A DNA stretch of 36,791 nt, from the NCBI GenBank assembly GCA_020441005.1, contig JAGRNA010000085.1, positions 1-36,791 of the forward strand, given 5' to 3'. The position numbers and the translations under genes are program-made. The notes beneath the pieces were generated by a model. That model did no database searches. It was not told the DNA's origin and saw nothing but the letters and a program-made list of their open reading frames with translations. Below are positions 16,331-24,039 of the stretch, in pieces. Every line of letters begins with the position of its first letter. The stretch's first letter is position 1. This DNA is from Leptospiraceae bacterium. GTDB lineage: Bacteria; Spirochaetota; Leptospiria; Leptospirales; Leptonemataceae.

Positions 16331-17332
16331 TTAAAGCTTGATGATAATTTTTCCCCGTGCCCGGCCTGTTTGCTGGTAGGCAAAGGCATCGGCGATCTGA
16401 GGAAAAGGGAATACCCGGTCCACGACCGGTTTGAGCTGGCCGCCTTCAATTAAATTTTTCAATTGGTGTAGTTGCTCAGCGCTGGGTTTCATAAATAAAT
16501 AAGAATAATTTACTTTGTGCTTTTTGGCCAGCTTTGTTGTCTGTCGGTTTAGCAGGCCGAGTAAGATCCGGATCAATGGATTCAAATCATAGTCGGCAAC
16601 AGATTCCGGAGTTGGTATATTCTGAATATTGATCAGCTGCCCACCGGCCTTCAGAACCTGAAAGGATGCCGGCAGGCTTGGGCCGCCGATAGTGTCAAAG
16701 ACCAGATCCACATCCTGCAGGACGGCCGAGAAATCTTCTTTTGTGTAGTCAATCACCTGATCTGCGCCCAGGCTGCGGACCAGTTCTACATTACGGGAAC
16801 TGCAGGTTGTAATGACATGGGCGCCAATGTTGCGGGCCAGCTGGATTGCCAGGCTGCCTACACCGCCGGCCCCGGCATGGATCAGAACCTTTTGACCGGC
16901 TTGCAATTGACCGATTTCAAACAGAGCTTGCCAGGCAGTCAATCCGGCCAGGGGAATACCGGCCGCTTCCTCAAACCCCAGATTGGCTGGCTTGAGGCAG
17001 GCTTCACTGGCATCCACTGCACAATATTCAGCAAAAGTGCCGATCCGGTTTTTACCGGGCCGAAAATAAACAGCGTCCCCTGGCTGGAAGCCCTGGACAG
17101 CGTGGCCAACTTGTGAAACAATACCGGCTCCATCGTTGCCCAGAATGAGTGGAAAAGAATACTTTAACAGTAGCCTGGCTTTGCCTTGCATAACCTTCCA
17201 GTCAATGGGATTGACACTGGCAGCAACCATCTGCACCAGAATTTCATGATCCCCGATCTCGGGTACCGGGTGTTTATCTGTATATTCCAGTACCTGGTTA
17301 TTACCATATTTTCGAATCAGACAGGCTTTCAT
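16331..17332 (-). CDS. NADPH:quinone oxidoreductase-like, zinc-free MDR family
   Basis: 333 aa from ATG 17332, the start that matches the family (MKACLIRKYG…). The fold is a GroES-like domain (1-120) and a Rossmann domain. Visible motifs: ASVNPIDWKVMQG, LGNDGAGIVSQVG, LTAWQALFEIGQL, the nucleotide-binding HAGAGGVGSLAIQLAR, and SLGADQVIDY. The catalytic zinc ligands of alcohol dehydrogenases are missing, as expected for quinone or enone reductases. Cytoplasmic enzyme, presumably NADPH-dependent reduction of quinones or reactive alkenes. Nothing nearby indicates the physiological substrate. Confidence 0.88.
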   Translation of the reverse strand: MKACLIRKYGNNQVLEYTDKHPVPEIGDHEILVQMVAASVNPIDWKVMQGKARLLLKYSFPLILGNDGAGIVSQVGHAVQGFQPGDAVYFRPGKNRIGTFAEYCAVDASEACLKPANLGFEEAAGIPLAGLTAWQALFEIGQLQAGQKVLIHAGAGGVGSLAIQLARNIGAHVITTCSSRNVELVRSLGADQVIDYTKEDFSAVLQDVDLVFDTIGGPSLPASFQVLKAGGQLINIQNIPTPESVADYDLNPLIRILLGLLNRQTTKLAKKHKVNYSYLFMKPSAEQLHQLKNLIEGGQLKPVVDRVFPFPQIADAFAYQQTGRARGKIIIKL

Positions 17333-17929
17333 TATAGCTGCAGATCTTTTTATAAATCCCGGGTTTGGCAAGCAGGTAATACTGATTCACCATGGTTATT
17401 GGGACGTAGTAAACAATATGCAAATGATTCAGGATAAAATCGGCTGATTCATTGCTAACAAGACCTGTCAGATACAATAAAGCGTTTTATAATTATTCCA
17501 GATAGTACTCGGGTCATATGTAAAGGCTGTGATTCTAATGCTAATGATACCCCACTTACGCGAATCTCTTCAATGTCCTCAGGCAAAGTCAACGGTTAAA
17601 GCACAGATACTATTAAGAAGGCGTCCCAAAATCATCCATGGCTGTTGGGACACTGAGCGCAATTTGAACGCAAAGCTCCTAAATTGCTCGCATCCTGCTC
17701 TATTTCGATAGAAATTTCGTTGGTGGCAACACGTCCTGTTTGCAAGAGGCTGTTTGGGGGCAACTTCTAAATTTACCAGACCGTCATTCAAGATGGGCCC
17801 AATGCCGGGTTTCTCTGAACTGTTGCGCCTGGATTACAGGCTGGCGGCGCAGATTTTGATCGCCAATCAAACCAGCAACGTGTCTATATGCAGAAAGACT
17901 CTCTCCGTTATGCCGGGCCGCTATATCCG
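17333..17929. other. Long intergenic region with inverted repeats and a coding-like tail
   Basis: 597 bp without a clear gene. It has an inverted repeat at 17623-17651 and another with GCAATTT/AAATTGC arms around 17660-17690. On the plus strand, 17819-17944 is a stop-to-stop frame that reads like the end of a protein (QQRVYMQKDSLRYAGPLYPLHVT) and overlaps the end of the STAS gene. It may be the remains of a lost gene. Confidence 0.45.
17623..17651. repeat. Inverted repeat, 7-bp arms, CCATGG in loop
   Basis: GTCCCAA (17623-17629) pairs with TTGGGAC (17645-17651). The loop holds CCATGG. A related sequence, GTCCCA…CCATGGCTG, occurs at 14247, which hints at a dispersed small element. Confidence 0.35.
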
Positions 17930-18295
17930 CTACACGTCACGTAATCGGCGCGGCAAATCCGGCAGCAGGAAACTGTCAAGGGCCTCATTATCGCCGTGAT
18001 AAATGGAGAAACTGTCGCTTAATCCGGCCAAATCCAGCACATAATCGCTGACGGCCGAGAGTTCAGATAATGCCATACGTCCGTTATTCAGTTCCAGCTT
18101 GCGAAACATCGCCAGCAATATGGCCACTCCGCTGGAGCTGATATCTTTAACATCCAGCATATTCACGATAAAGTTGATGTGACCTTCGTTTAGACTACTC
18201 TGAAAGACTTCTTCGACTTCCTTGATTCGCTCCAGGTCCATATGGCCCTTCAGCTTCAGTATAACGATATTTTCGAAAGTGCTTTTTTCGACCAT
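17930..18295 (-). CDS. STAS-domain anti-sigma factor antagonist
   Basis: 121 aa, the whole length being one STAS domain. Typical strand-helix order: IVILKLKGHMDLERI, then NFIVNMLDVKDISSSGVAILL, ending with LAGLSDSFSIYHGDNEAL. By analogy with SpoIIAA the phospho-acceptor is most likely S55, the Ser before Gly56 in DISSSG. Such proteins bind an anti-sigma kinase when unphosphorylated, are inactivated by it, and are reset by a PP2C phosphatase. No kinase is adjacent; the GHKL protein at 19842, the kinase at 21075 and the phosphatases at 1017 and 34480 are candidates in this window. Its 5' region is 432 bp long. Confidence 0.9.
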   Translation of the reverse strand: MVEKSTFENIVILKLKGHMDLERIKEVEEVFQSSLNEGHINFIVNMLDVKDISSSGVAILLAMFRKLELNNGRMALSELSAVSDYVLDLAGLSDSFSIYHGDNEALDSFLLPDLPRRLRDV

Positions 18296-18727
18296 GCCTG
18301 TATTACAGATCCGGGCATTTTAATTAGACATTCAAAATGCAGCTTTTTACACAAATTTTACAAAAAAGCGGCCATCCGGGTTCTGGCTGCCGTGCACTCC
18401 AGTCGCCAATTGTTGCTAATAAAATCTAGCCCTGGTTTCGCATCGGAGGGCCCACCACTGTCTAGTGCGTGTGCTGTGGGCCGCTCGTATTTGTTTGGCG
18501 GTGTGGATTAGATCAGTTTTTACCGGCCTCTACTTTAGACGCAGAGACAAAATATAACTATAGGAAAATAAATTATAGACCGTCAGTGCGTTTCGGGTCA
18601 AAACCTGATTTTTGAAATATGGATAGCCTTTTCAAGGCTTCAACTACCGGCGTAGCCTGAACGTCTGGTTTTCGGATGCAGTCTGCAGTATTGAAGCCGA
18701 AATTATGATGCTTTGCAGGAAAGTGTA
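18296..18727. other. Intergenic region upstream of the STAS gene
   Basis: 432 bp, AT-rich next to the STAS gene. A short perfect hairpin AGCCTT-TTC-AAGGCT lies at 18625-18639, and GGCTTCAA (18636-18643) can pair with TTGAAGCC (18691-18698). These may end the transcript of the YidB-family gene, which is read towards this region. No gene seen. Confidence 0.45.
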
Positions 18728-19147
18728 TTACCAGGAACCTTCTGTACCGTGAGTGTTGTTGCTTTCGGTGTCGGTGGTAGATGTTGCACCGGGGTCGTCG
18801 GCCGGGATTTCACCTTTGGGTGTCAGCCGGTCAATGAGTCCAGGTAGTACCTCGGTAAAGAATTGGGACGCATTTTCAGCAGAAACACCGGCCTTCTCTG
18901 CCAGGGATTGCAGGTTGGCGCTGCCGAGAGCGGCCTTGATTTGGTCCGTATTAATCGGTTTGTTTTCTTCAGGGCCGATCCAGCTGGCCGCCAGTTCTCC
19001 GAGCCCCTTCGTTTTCAGGTCATGGAGCAGTCCCGTAATACCGTTTTCACGAACAAGTTGAATGACTCCGTCTAGCAAATCGGGCTGCTGCGGGTCACGT
19101 TTGCCCAGTTGATTGGCAATTTCTACTAACCGATCTGTAAAACTCAT
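18728..19147 (-). CDS. YidB-family (DUF937) protein
   Basis: 139 aa. Matches the YidB pattern from E. coli: helical start, LLDGVIQLVRENG…GLLHDLKTKGLGELAASWIG, then INTDQIKAALGSANLQSLAEKAGVS, and LPGLIDRLTPKGEIP. The last 25 residues are a Ser/Thr/Asp-rich tail. The family is small, cytoplasmic and without a settled function. It lies 118 bp downstream of the hypothetical gene at 19266, same strand. Confidence 0.85.
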   Translation of the reverse strand: MSFTDRLVEIANQLGKRDPQQPDLLDGVIQLVRENGITGLLHDLKTKGLGELAASWIGPEENKPINTDQIKAALGSANLQSLAEKAGVSAENASQFFTEVLPGLIDRLTPKGEIPADDPGATSTTDTESNNTHGTEGSW

Positions 19148-19265
19148 GTCGCAGCAAGATACTCCGGTGGCAGTCTGTCAAGCAGAATGGATTCCGGCCC
19201 CGGCGAAAGTGGTAAAACGAATGGAATGTTTTTGGGCCGGTATGCGAGCCTGCTGCGGGCACAGC

Positions 19266-19850
19266 TTAATCAGCTGGTCCAAAATATGCCTGGTACTCCT
19301 GTTGGTCGTAATGTACATAATACACATTTTGACTGACGTAGTCCTGCTCTCCACGGGCAAGGGCCTGCCATGCGGCGATTTCTTCTTTGGCGACATAAAT
19401 TTCCGTTGCTGCCCGGTCGGCTTGTGTGGAGAGCTGGTCGATATATGCCTGTAAAAGCTGCTGATGGGCCTGGGCCCAGCGGATCCGGTCCGGCCCGGTC
19501 AATTTTTGACATTTTTGGCGGATTTCTTTTTCCAATTGCACGCTCTCACTGGCATAACGGTCGGCCTTTTGGAGTTCGGCCTCCATTTTTTTGTCTGAAC
19601 CATGCCCCCATCTTTCATACATATCCAGATTCAGCAGCACATTGCCCAGCTGGAATCGACGCCTTTGCCGCTTTTCGATCGCCCGTACCGCCGCTGAACA
19701 CCGAAAGACCGCCATACAAAAGGTAATAAAGTCACTACAAGCAAACAGGCTTTGAAAAAAAAACTGCCAGCCAGTCTGTTGGTCGTCAGGCCGGCTCTTT
19801 TTGATTGACGTCCTTTCAGGCAGGTTGTTTGCTGAATAGGCATGGATCAA
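19266..19850 (-). CDS. Hypothetical helical protein with N-terminal membrane segment; start uncertain
   Basis: The frame gives up to 194 aa. Residues from about 56 on are hydrophilic and strongly helical (MEAELQKADRYASESVQLEKEIRQ, QQLLQAYIDQLSTQADRAATEIYVAKEEIAAW) and end in a Tyr-rich tail. A hydrophobic stretch precedes it (about residues 30-50). A start at 19850 would overlap the start of the divergent gene at 19842; an ATG at 19715 would drop the hydrophobic part. A parallel frame over 19631-19843 gives a better basic-plus-hydrophobic N-terminus, and a T9 run (on the coding strand, 19755-19763) lies where a slip would join the two. Family unknown. Confidence 0.5.
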   Translation of the reverse strand: MIHAYSANNLPERTSIKKSRPDDQQTGWQFFFQSLFACSDFITFCMAVFRCSAAVRAIEKRQRRRFQLGNVLLNLDMYERWGHGSDKKMEAELQKADRYASESVQLEKEIRQKCQKLTGPDRIRWAQAHQQLLQAYIDQLSTQADRAATEIYVAKEEIAAWQALARGEQDYVSQNVYYVHYDQQEYQAYFGPAD

Positions 19851-21026
19851 ACACCAGTCACGGAAAGGACGGACAAATTTATTGATTTGCCGTGTCGTTT
19901 GATTCTGACGAATTCAGGTCAGCTTCTCTTTCAAAAGAGCGGAACGCCCTTAAAAAGGGTCACCAACAAAGAGGGTGTTACCTCAGAGGGCCTGGAATCA
20001 CCGCGTTTTAATGCCGCCACAGTACAAAAGCTGGTCCTGAATTCTTTTTTAGAAGAAATCTACGCCACCCTGCCGGCCCTGCTTACCAGACGTTATCATA
20101 TCATCAGTACTAACAATCTGATCATGTATGGCATTTTATATAAAAAGTTGAGCCCTTCGCTGGCAACGACCATGTTTGCGACGAATGTGGTCAAAGACTT
20201 TAACCGCAAGAACCCCAAGCACTCCATTGTGGATTTAAAGCATATTCATCCGGGCAGTGTCGAGGCTTTACTGGGAAAAAATCAGGCCCTGTTTCAGCGT
20301 ATAGAAAATGAAATAACCGAAGCCGTTATTGAAAATATTGAAATGAATGCCGCCTTGAATGATGAAGACCGCCAGGCCATGTTGATGAGCGTGGCCAAAT
20401 TCATCAGCTGGATTGATCGTCGTATTTGGTATATATTCTTTATTATATATCAAACAAATCAAAAAGAGGTGATGAAGCGCACCTTCGTCACGATGGTGGC
20501 CCGTTACCTGGAGCATACCCGGCTGGCAACGCATTTAAGCAATTTAATCATGGAATTCATTCAAAATGCGGAGAAAGCTCATTTTGAGAGAATCATTGTA
20601 AAAAACGGCCTGTGTCCTCGTGATGATGTCGACCGCTGGTTGCGCGAGAAAGCAAATCGCGATTTGGTAATGCAAATGGCCGAACGCGAGGGGCAGATGC
20701 TGGATCTGGCCTGGAATATGAATCCGGAACGAATGTCGGTCGGCAAGCAGTATCGTATCCAGGTCAGTATATCCAACTACGGTCTGATTGATGACACGAT
20801 GCGTGACAAATTGAACCGTAAACTAAAAACAAACACGGATGGGCTTAATATATCGGATTTTTATCAAAGCAGTGAGGATCCAGATAAACTGGGGGCCGGC
20901 CTGGGTCTTTTGTACAATTCCTATTTAGAGGAGATTTGCAAGAAAGAGGGCATCCACTATAAATGCAGTATTTTTCCGGAGCCCCGGAAGGAAAAAACCA
21001 GCGTAATCATTGAAATTTCACTATAG
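19842..21026 (+). CDS. GHKL ATPase-like protein with degenerate G1 box
   Basis: 394 aa, soluble. The N-terminal 200 residues are not recognised. The C-terminal part has GHKL (HATPase) hallmarks: an N-box EFIQNAEKA around N242 and a G2-type loop G351-A-G-L-G355 (KLGAGLGLLYNSYLEEI). The G1 position, normally DxGxG, reads SNYGLID around N312-G314, without the adenine-binding Asp. N-box and G1 are about 70 residues apart, longer than in ordinary kinases. It may be a serine kinase acting on a STAS protein, an ATP-binding regulator, or an inactive derivative. It is divergent from the 19266 gene and convergent with the PAS-kinase gene. Confidence 0.6.
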   Translation: MDQTPVTERTDKFIDLPCRLILTNSGQLLFQKSGTPLKRVTNKEGVTSEGLESPRFNAATVQKLVLNSFLEEIYATLPALLTRRYHIISTNNLIMYGILYKKLSPSLATTMFATNVVKDFNRKNPKHSIVDLKHIHPGSVEALLGKNQALFQRIENEITEAVIENIEMNAALNDEDRQAMLMSVAKFISWIDRRIWYIFFIIYQTNQKEVMKRTFVTMVARYLEHTRLATHLSNLIMEFIQNAEKAHFERIIVKNGLCPRDDVDRWLREKANRDLVMQMAEREGQMLDLAWNMNPERMSVGKQYRIQVSISNYGLIDDTMRDKLNRKLKTNTDGLNISDFYQSSEDPDKLGAGLGLLYNSYLEEICKKEGIHYKCSIFPEPRKEKTSVIIEISL

Positions 21027-21074
21027 ACAGAGCTGTGGCTGCATTTTTTGGCCCCGGGACCGGGCCGCAGCTAC

Positions 21075-22655
21075 TCAGGAATTTGCAATCCGAAAGACCC
21101 CTGTCACCGAGTTGCCGGCTTCGTTGTAGCGCAGACTATTAAAGCCATCACGCGCCAGTAAAAGACCGCGTCCATGGGTGGCTGTTAGCTGAGCCGGCGA
21201 GTCCATGCGCCGATCCAGCCAGCCCTGGCTGTCAAAACCTTCTCCCTGATCCGTGATCCGGACCCAGAACACGCGTTCATTCAGAATAAAATCAATAAAA
21301 ACCCGCCGATCGCGTAAACGGGGATCTTCGCGCCGGTGGCGGAACATACGCATGTAATGACCTTCCTGCAAGGCCTTCGTTTTTTCCTCGTAGGTGATGC
21401 CCAAATTGCCATGCTCGATCGCGTTCAGGATCAATTCGCGCACAGCTAGATTCAAACCCTTTGTCCTGGCATCCGGAATATAACGGCGCAGGTTACGCGT
21501 GATTCGTCGACTGATTTCCTCTGCTTCAATCAACGAGTTGCCGATCGCATAACTGCGCCGCTCGCGCACAAAAGCCGCGACCAGAATATCACGATCCTCT
21601 TTTTCCGCGCGACCGTAGATCTCCATTTTTTCGGATCGCGATTCTCTCTTTCGTTTACTTCCCGGACGCGGCAGGCTGAATTCCAGACGGTAGGGCTGGA
21701 CTTCGCCGGTCGCTTTGAGCTGAAACTGGCTCTTGAAGCGGATTTTGTTGATTTTGCGTTGAATCAGTTGATTGAACTTCTCCAGAATGATGTTACGATT
21801 CAAAGGATCCAAAGAGTCTTCCTGGAAGAATATAATGTCCATAATGTTTTGCCCGATCAAAGCTCGTGGTGTTAAACCAAGATGTTCCATTACAGACCGA
21901 TTGACGGTCAACACCCGCAAATTACGGTCCAGGGTAAACAGAATATCGTTGGAATTCTCAATCAGGTATTTATAACGGTGTCGGGACTCATTCAACTTGC
22001 GAAAGGACTGGCGCAGGGTTTGCTGCAATCGCACGACCCTGAATTGCGTTAACCAAAGGGCTGCGATTGTAATCATCGCTGCCAATAGAATGGACGGCAC
22101 CATCATATACATGGCCAGCGGCAAGGCATTGCGAGTTTGATAGAGCACAAGCAAGGCTGCAACGGAACCATCCGGGAAAAAAATTGGAAAGGACTGTCGG
22201 ATATTATTTTCGCCCGCTTGATTTGTTACAATGCTTTGAGCCAGACCGGGGGGGGGGTCACTGTAGGGCCGGTCCTGGTCTTCGCCTGGCAACAGCTGCC
22301 ATACATTCAGTCTGCCTGGAATTCCGTTCTCCCTGGCCAGATAAATAATCATTTCACTTACCGGCTGGTCGGGGCGGGAAGGGGGCTGCCAGTCCGGTTC
22401 GTTAGCCAATGCTTTGAGACGATCCAGGATCAAGGCGTCCGCAGGCAGTTTGCGCTGCGTCAGCTCCGGTTGTAGCACCCGGAATTGAAAAATGCCGCTC
22501 ATCAGTTTCCCCTGGCTTTGTAGCTCTGTCGCTTGCAATGCCAGATGGGTGCTGGCAAGCGAATGGTATTGCCAGTAGGCCAGGCTACAGCCGGTCAGCA
22601 AAATGAGAATCGACACTCCGGCTAGTAAAATGATCTGTCGACGGCGGGTTTTCAT
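21075..22655 (-). CDS. Membrane PAS sensor with anti-sigma-type HATPase kinase domain
   Basis: 526 aa. Membrane helix 1 (about 7-27), an extracytoplasmic domain (about 30-178), helix 2 (about 180-203), a short coil, a PAS domain (about 226-330) and a C-terminal HATPase_c_2 domain (about 385-526). The domain has E407/N411/H415 (N-box RELILNAIEHGN), D469-x-G-x-G (ITDQGEGFD) and G495-R-G (HGRGLLLARDGF). No phospho-accepting His box is present, so it resembles RsbW/SpoIIAB-type serine kinases rather than two-component kinases. Its ATG overlaps the cyclase stop by 4 bp (ATGA), so the two are translationally coupled. The coding strand holds a C10 run at residues about 133-136. Confidence 0.85.
   Translation of the reverse strand: MKTRRRQIILLAGVSILILLTGCSLAYWQYHSLASTHLALQATELQSQGKLMSGIFQFRVLQPELTQRKLPADALILDRLKALANEPDWQPPSRPDQPVSEMIIYLARENGIPGRLNVWQLLPGEDQDRPYSDPPPGLAQSIVTNQAGENNIRQSFPIFFPDGSVAALLVLYQTRNALPLAMYMMVPSILLAAMITIAALWLTQFRVVRLQQTLRQSFRKLNESRHRYKYLIENSNDILFTLDRNLRVLTVNRSVMEHLGLTPRALIGQNIMDIIFFQEDSLDPLNRNIILEKFNQLIQRKINKIRFKSQFQLKATGEVQPYRLEFSLPRPGSKRKRESRSEKMEIYGRAEKEDRDILVAAFVRERRSYAIGNSLIEAEEISRRITRNLRRYIPDARTKGLNLAVRELILNAIEHGNLGITYEEKTKALQEGHYMRMFRHRREDPRLRDRRVFIDFILNERVFWVRITDQGEGFDSQGWLDRRMDSPAQLTATHGRGLLLARDGFNSLRYNEAGNSVTGVFRIANS
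22248..22257 (-). repeat. Homopolymer run of ten C (coding strand) inside the kinase gene
   Basis: Ten consecutive G on the plus strand, read as GAC CCC CCC CCC GGT (Asp-Pro-Pro-Pro-Gly) in the extracytoplasmic domain of the PAS kinase. Runs of this length slip easily during replication; a change of one base would truncate the protein before its second membrane helix. Candidate phase-variation switch. Confidence 0.6.
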
Positions 22656-23938
22656 GCCGTGGAGCCGGATGATGTTTCCAGTTTGTGATAGCGTTCCCGA
22701 AATAGCAGGTTGGGATTGGCCGGATTGGCGGCTTCTGTTAATTCCGGCCTGATGGCCTTCACAAAATACATATCAACCTTGCCTTTGTTTTTAGCCTCAA
22801 TTTTGCCGCGGTGTTCCATATCAAAGAATTCGTGCACCAGCTCATAGGTGTAACCGGAGATATTGACCGCGCCGGGCGCCCCCGATGATTCCATCCGGCT
22901 GGCCAGATTGACGGCATCACCCCAGACATCGTAAGCAAATTTGCGGGTACCGATGACCCCGGCAACCAGCGGACCAGTGTGGATACCAATTCGCATCTGC
23001 CAAAACTCTGCTCCCGCAGCAGAATGCCGCTCGTTTAATTCCTGCATAAAGGCCTGAATCTCGAGGGCGGCTAAAATGGCATCAACCGGATTGGTCCCAT
23101 TGGCTTCCGGTATTCCGCCAACAGCCATATAGGCGTCGCCGATCGTTTTGATCTTTTCCATGCGATGCCGCTGCATGACCTCATCAAAGAAGCGGAAGCA
23201 ATGATCGAGTTCCTGAACCAGTTCCTCCGGACTGAGTTTTTCGGCAATGCGGGTGAAACCCACAAAATCGGTAAACAGCACTGTGGCCTGATCATATTGC
23301 AATGGTTTGACCGAATCTTTCAGCTTCAGTTCGCCGGCAATTTGGTCTGGTAGTATATTCAACAAAAGCCGGTCGGACCGGCCCCGTTCACTGTTGAGCG
23401 CGCCGGACATCACCCAAACAATTCCTGAAGTCAGCATTTGCACAAAGAAAAAGTTGCCAAATACATCCCAAACACGGTCGTCGGGACTTTTGTAGGCTAC
23501 AATCAGTTCGCCAAACCAGTTTTCGATCACAAACAGGGCGACGACAGCCAGGCCAAAAAGCACATAACAGGTCAGAATCGAGAAGCGGTCTTTGCCCAGT
23601 ATGGTTCCGATAACCAGTGCGGTGATCAAATAATACTGCGTGCCGCCCAGAGATCCGGCATTGAGGATGATATTGATCATCAGGAACGCTAACATAGAAA
23701 GCATAAAGGGCCAGTACAGAACCCGATAACTGCCCGTCAGGCGAGAGATAAAAAACAGGCCAATAAAGACCAGACCAATGCCGGCATTCAGCAGAATGAT
23801 CCGGGCGTAATTGTCAAAATCAAGAGCCAGTATATTGCCAAAGTTTAACAGACCATTCACTAGAGTCAGGATATTAAACAAGCGGTGCTCTACTGTGAAT
23901 AAGTGCGGATCGCCAAATATGGAGTGGATTACTTTCAT
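22652..23938 (-). CDS. Class III adenylate cyclase with six-helix membrane domain
   Basis: I choose ATG 23938 (428 aa; MKVIHSIFGDPHLF…); the frame is open to 24085 but would then overlap the previous gene. About six hydrophobic segments (residues 20-185) precede a short linker and the cyclase domain (about 220-405). Catalytic residues are complete: VLFTDFVGF and KTIGDAYM (metal Asp), Lys in MEKIKTIG and Asp in AYDVWGD (ATP-selecting), Asn and Arg in NLASRME. It is closely similar to the enzyme at 3514, including the phrase RLLLNILPDQIAGELK before the domain, so the two are probably paralogues. Middle gene of an operon with the DedA/ATP-grasp protein and the PAS kinase. Confidence 0.92.
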   Translation of the reverse strand: MKVIHSIFGDPHLFTVEHRLFNILTLVNGLLNFGNILALDFDNYARIILLNAGIGLVFIGLFFISRLTGSYRVLYWPFMLSMLAFLMINIILNAGSLGGTQYYLITALVIGTILGKDRFSILTCYVLFGLAVVALFVIENWFGELIVAYKSPDDRVWDVFGNFFFVQMLTSGIVWVMSGALNSERGRSDRLLLNILPDQIAGELKLKDSVKPLQYDQATVLFTDFVGFTRIAEKLSPEELVQELDHCFRFFDEVMQRHRMEKIKTIGDAYMAVGGIPEANGTNPVDAILAALEIQAFMQELNERHSAAGAEFWQMRIGIHTGPLVAGVIGTRKFAYDVWGDAVNLASRMESSGAPGAVNISGYTYELVHEFFDMEHRGKIEAKNKGKVDMYFVKAIRPELTEAANPANPNLLFRERYHKLETSSGSTA

Positions 23939-24039
23939 GAATTTCAAAGCCTGAGAGGTGCCAGGTTCTACACGCACAGCTTTTGTCTGGAAGTCTATGG
24001 TTTTTCCTGGTTTGTTGCCCAAATAAAATGCCGATTGCC

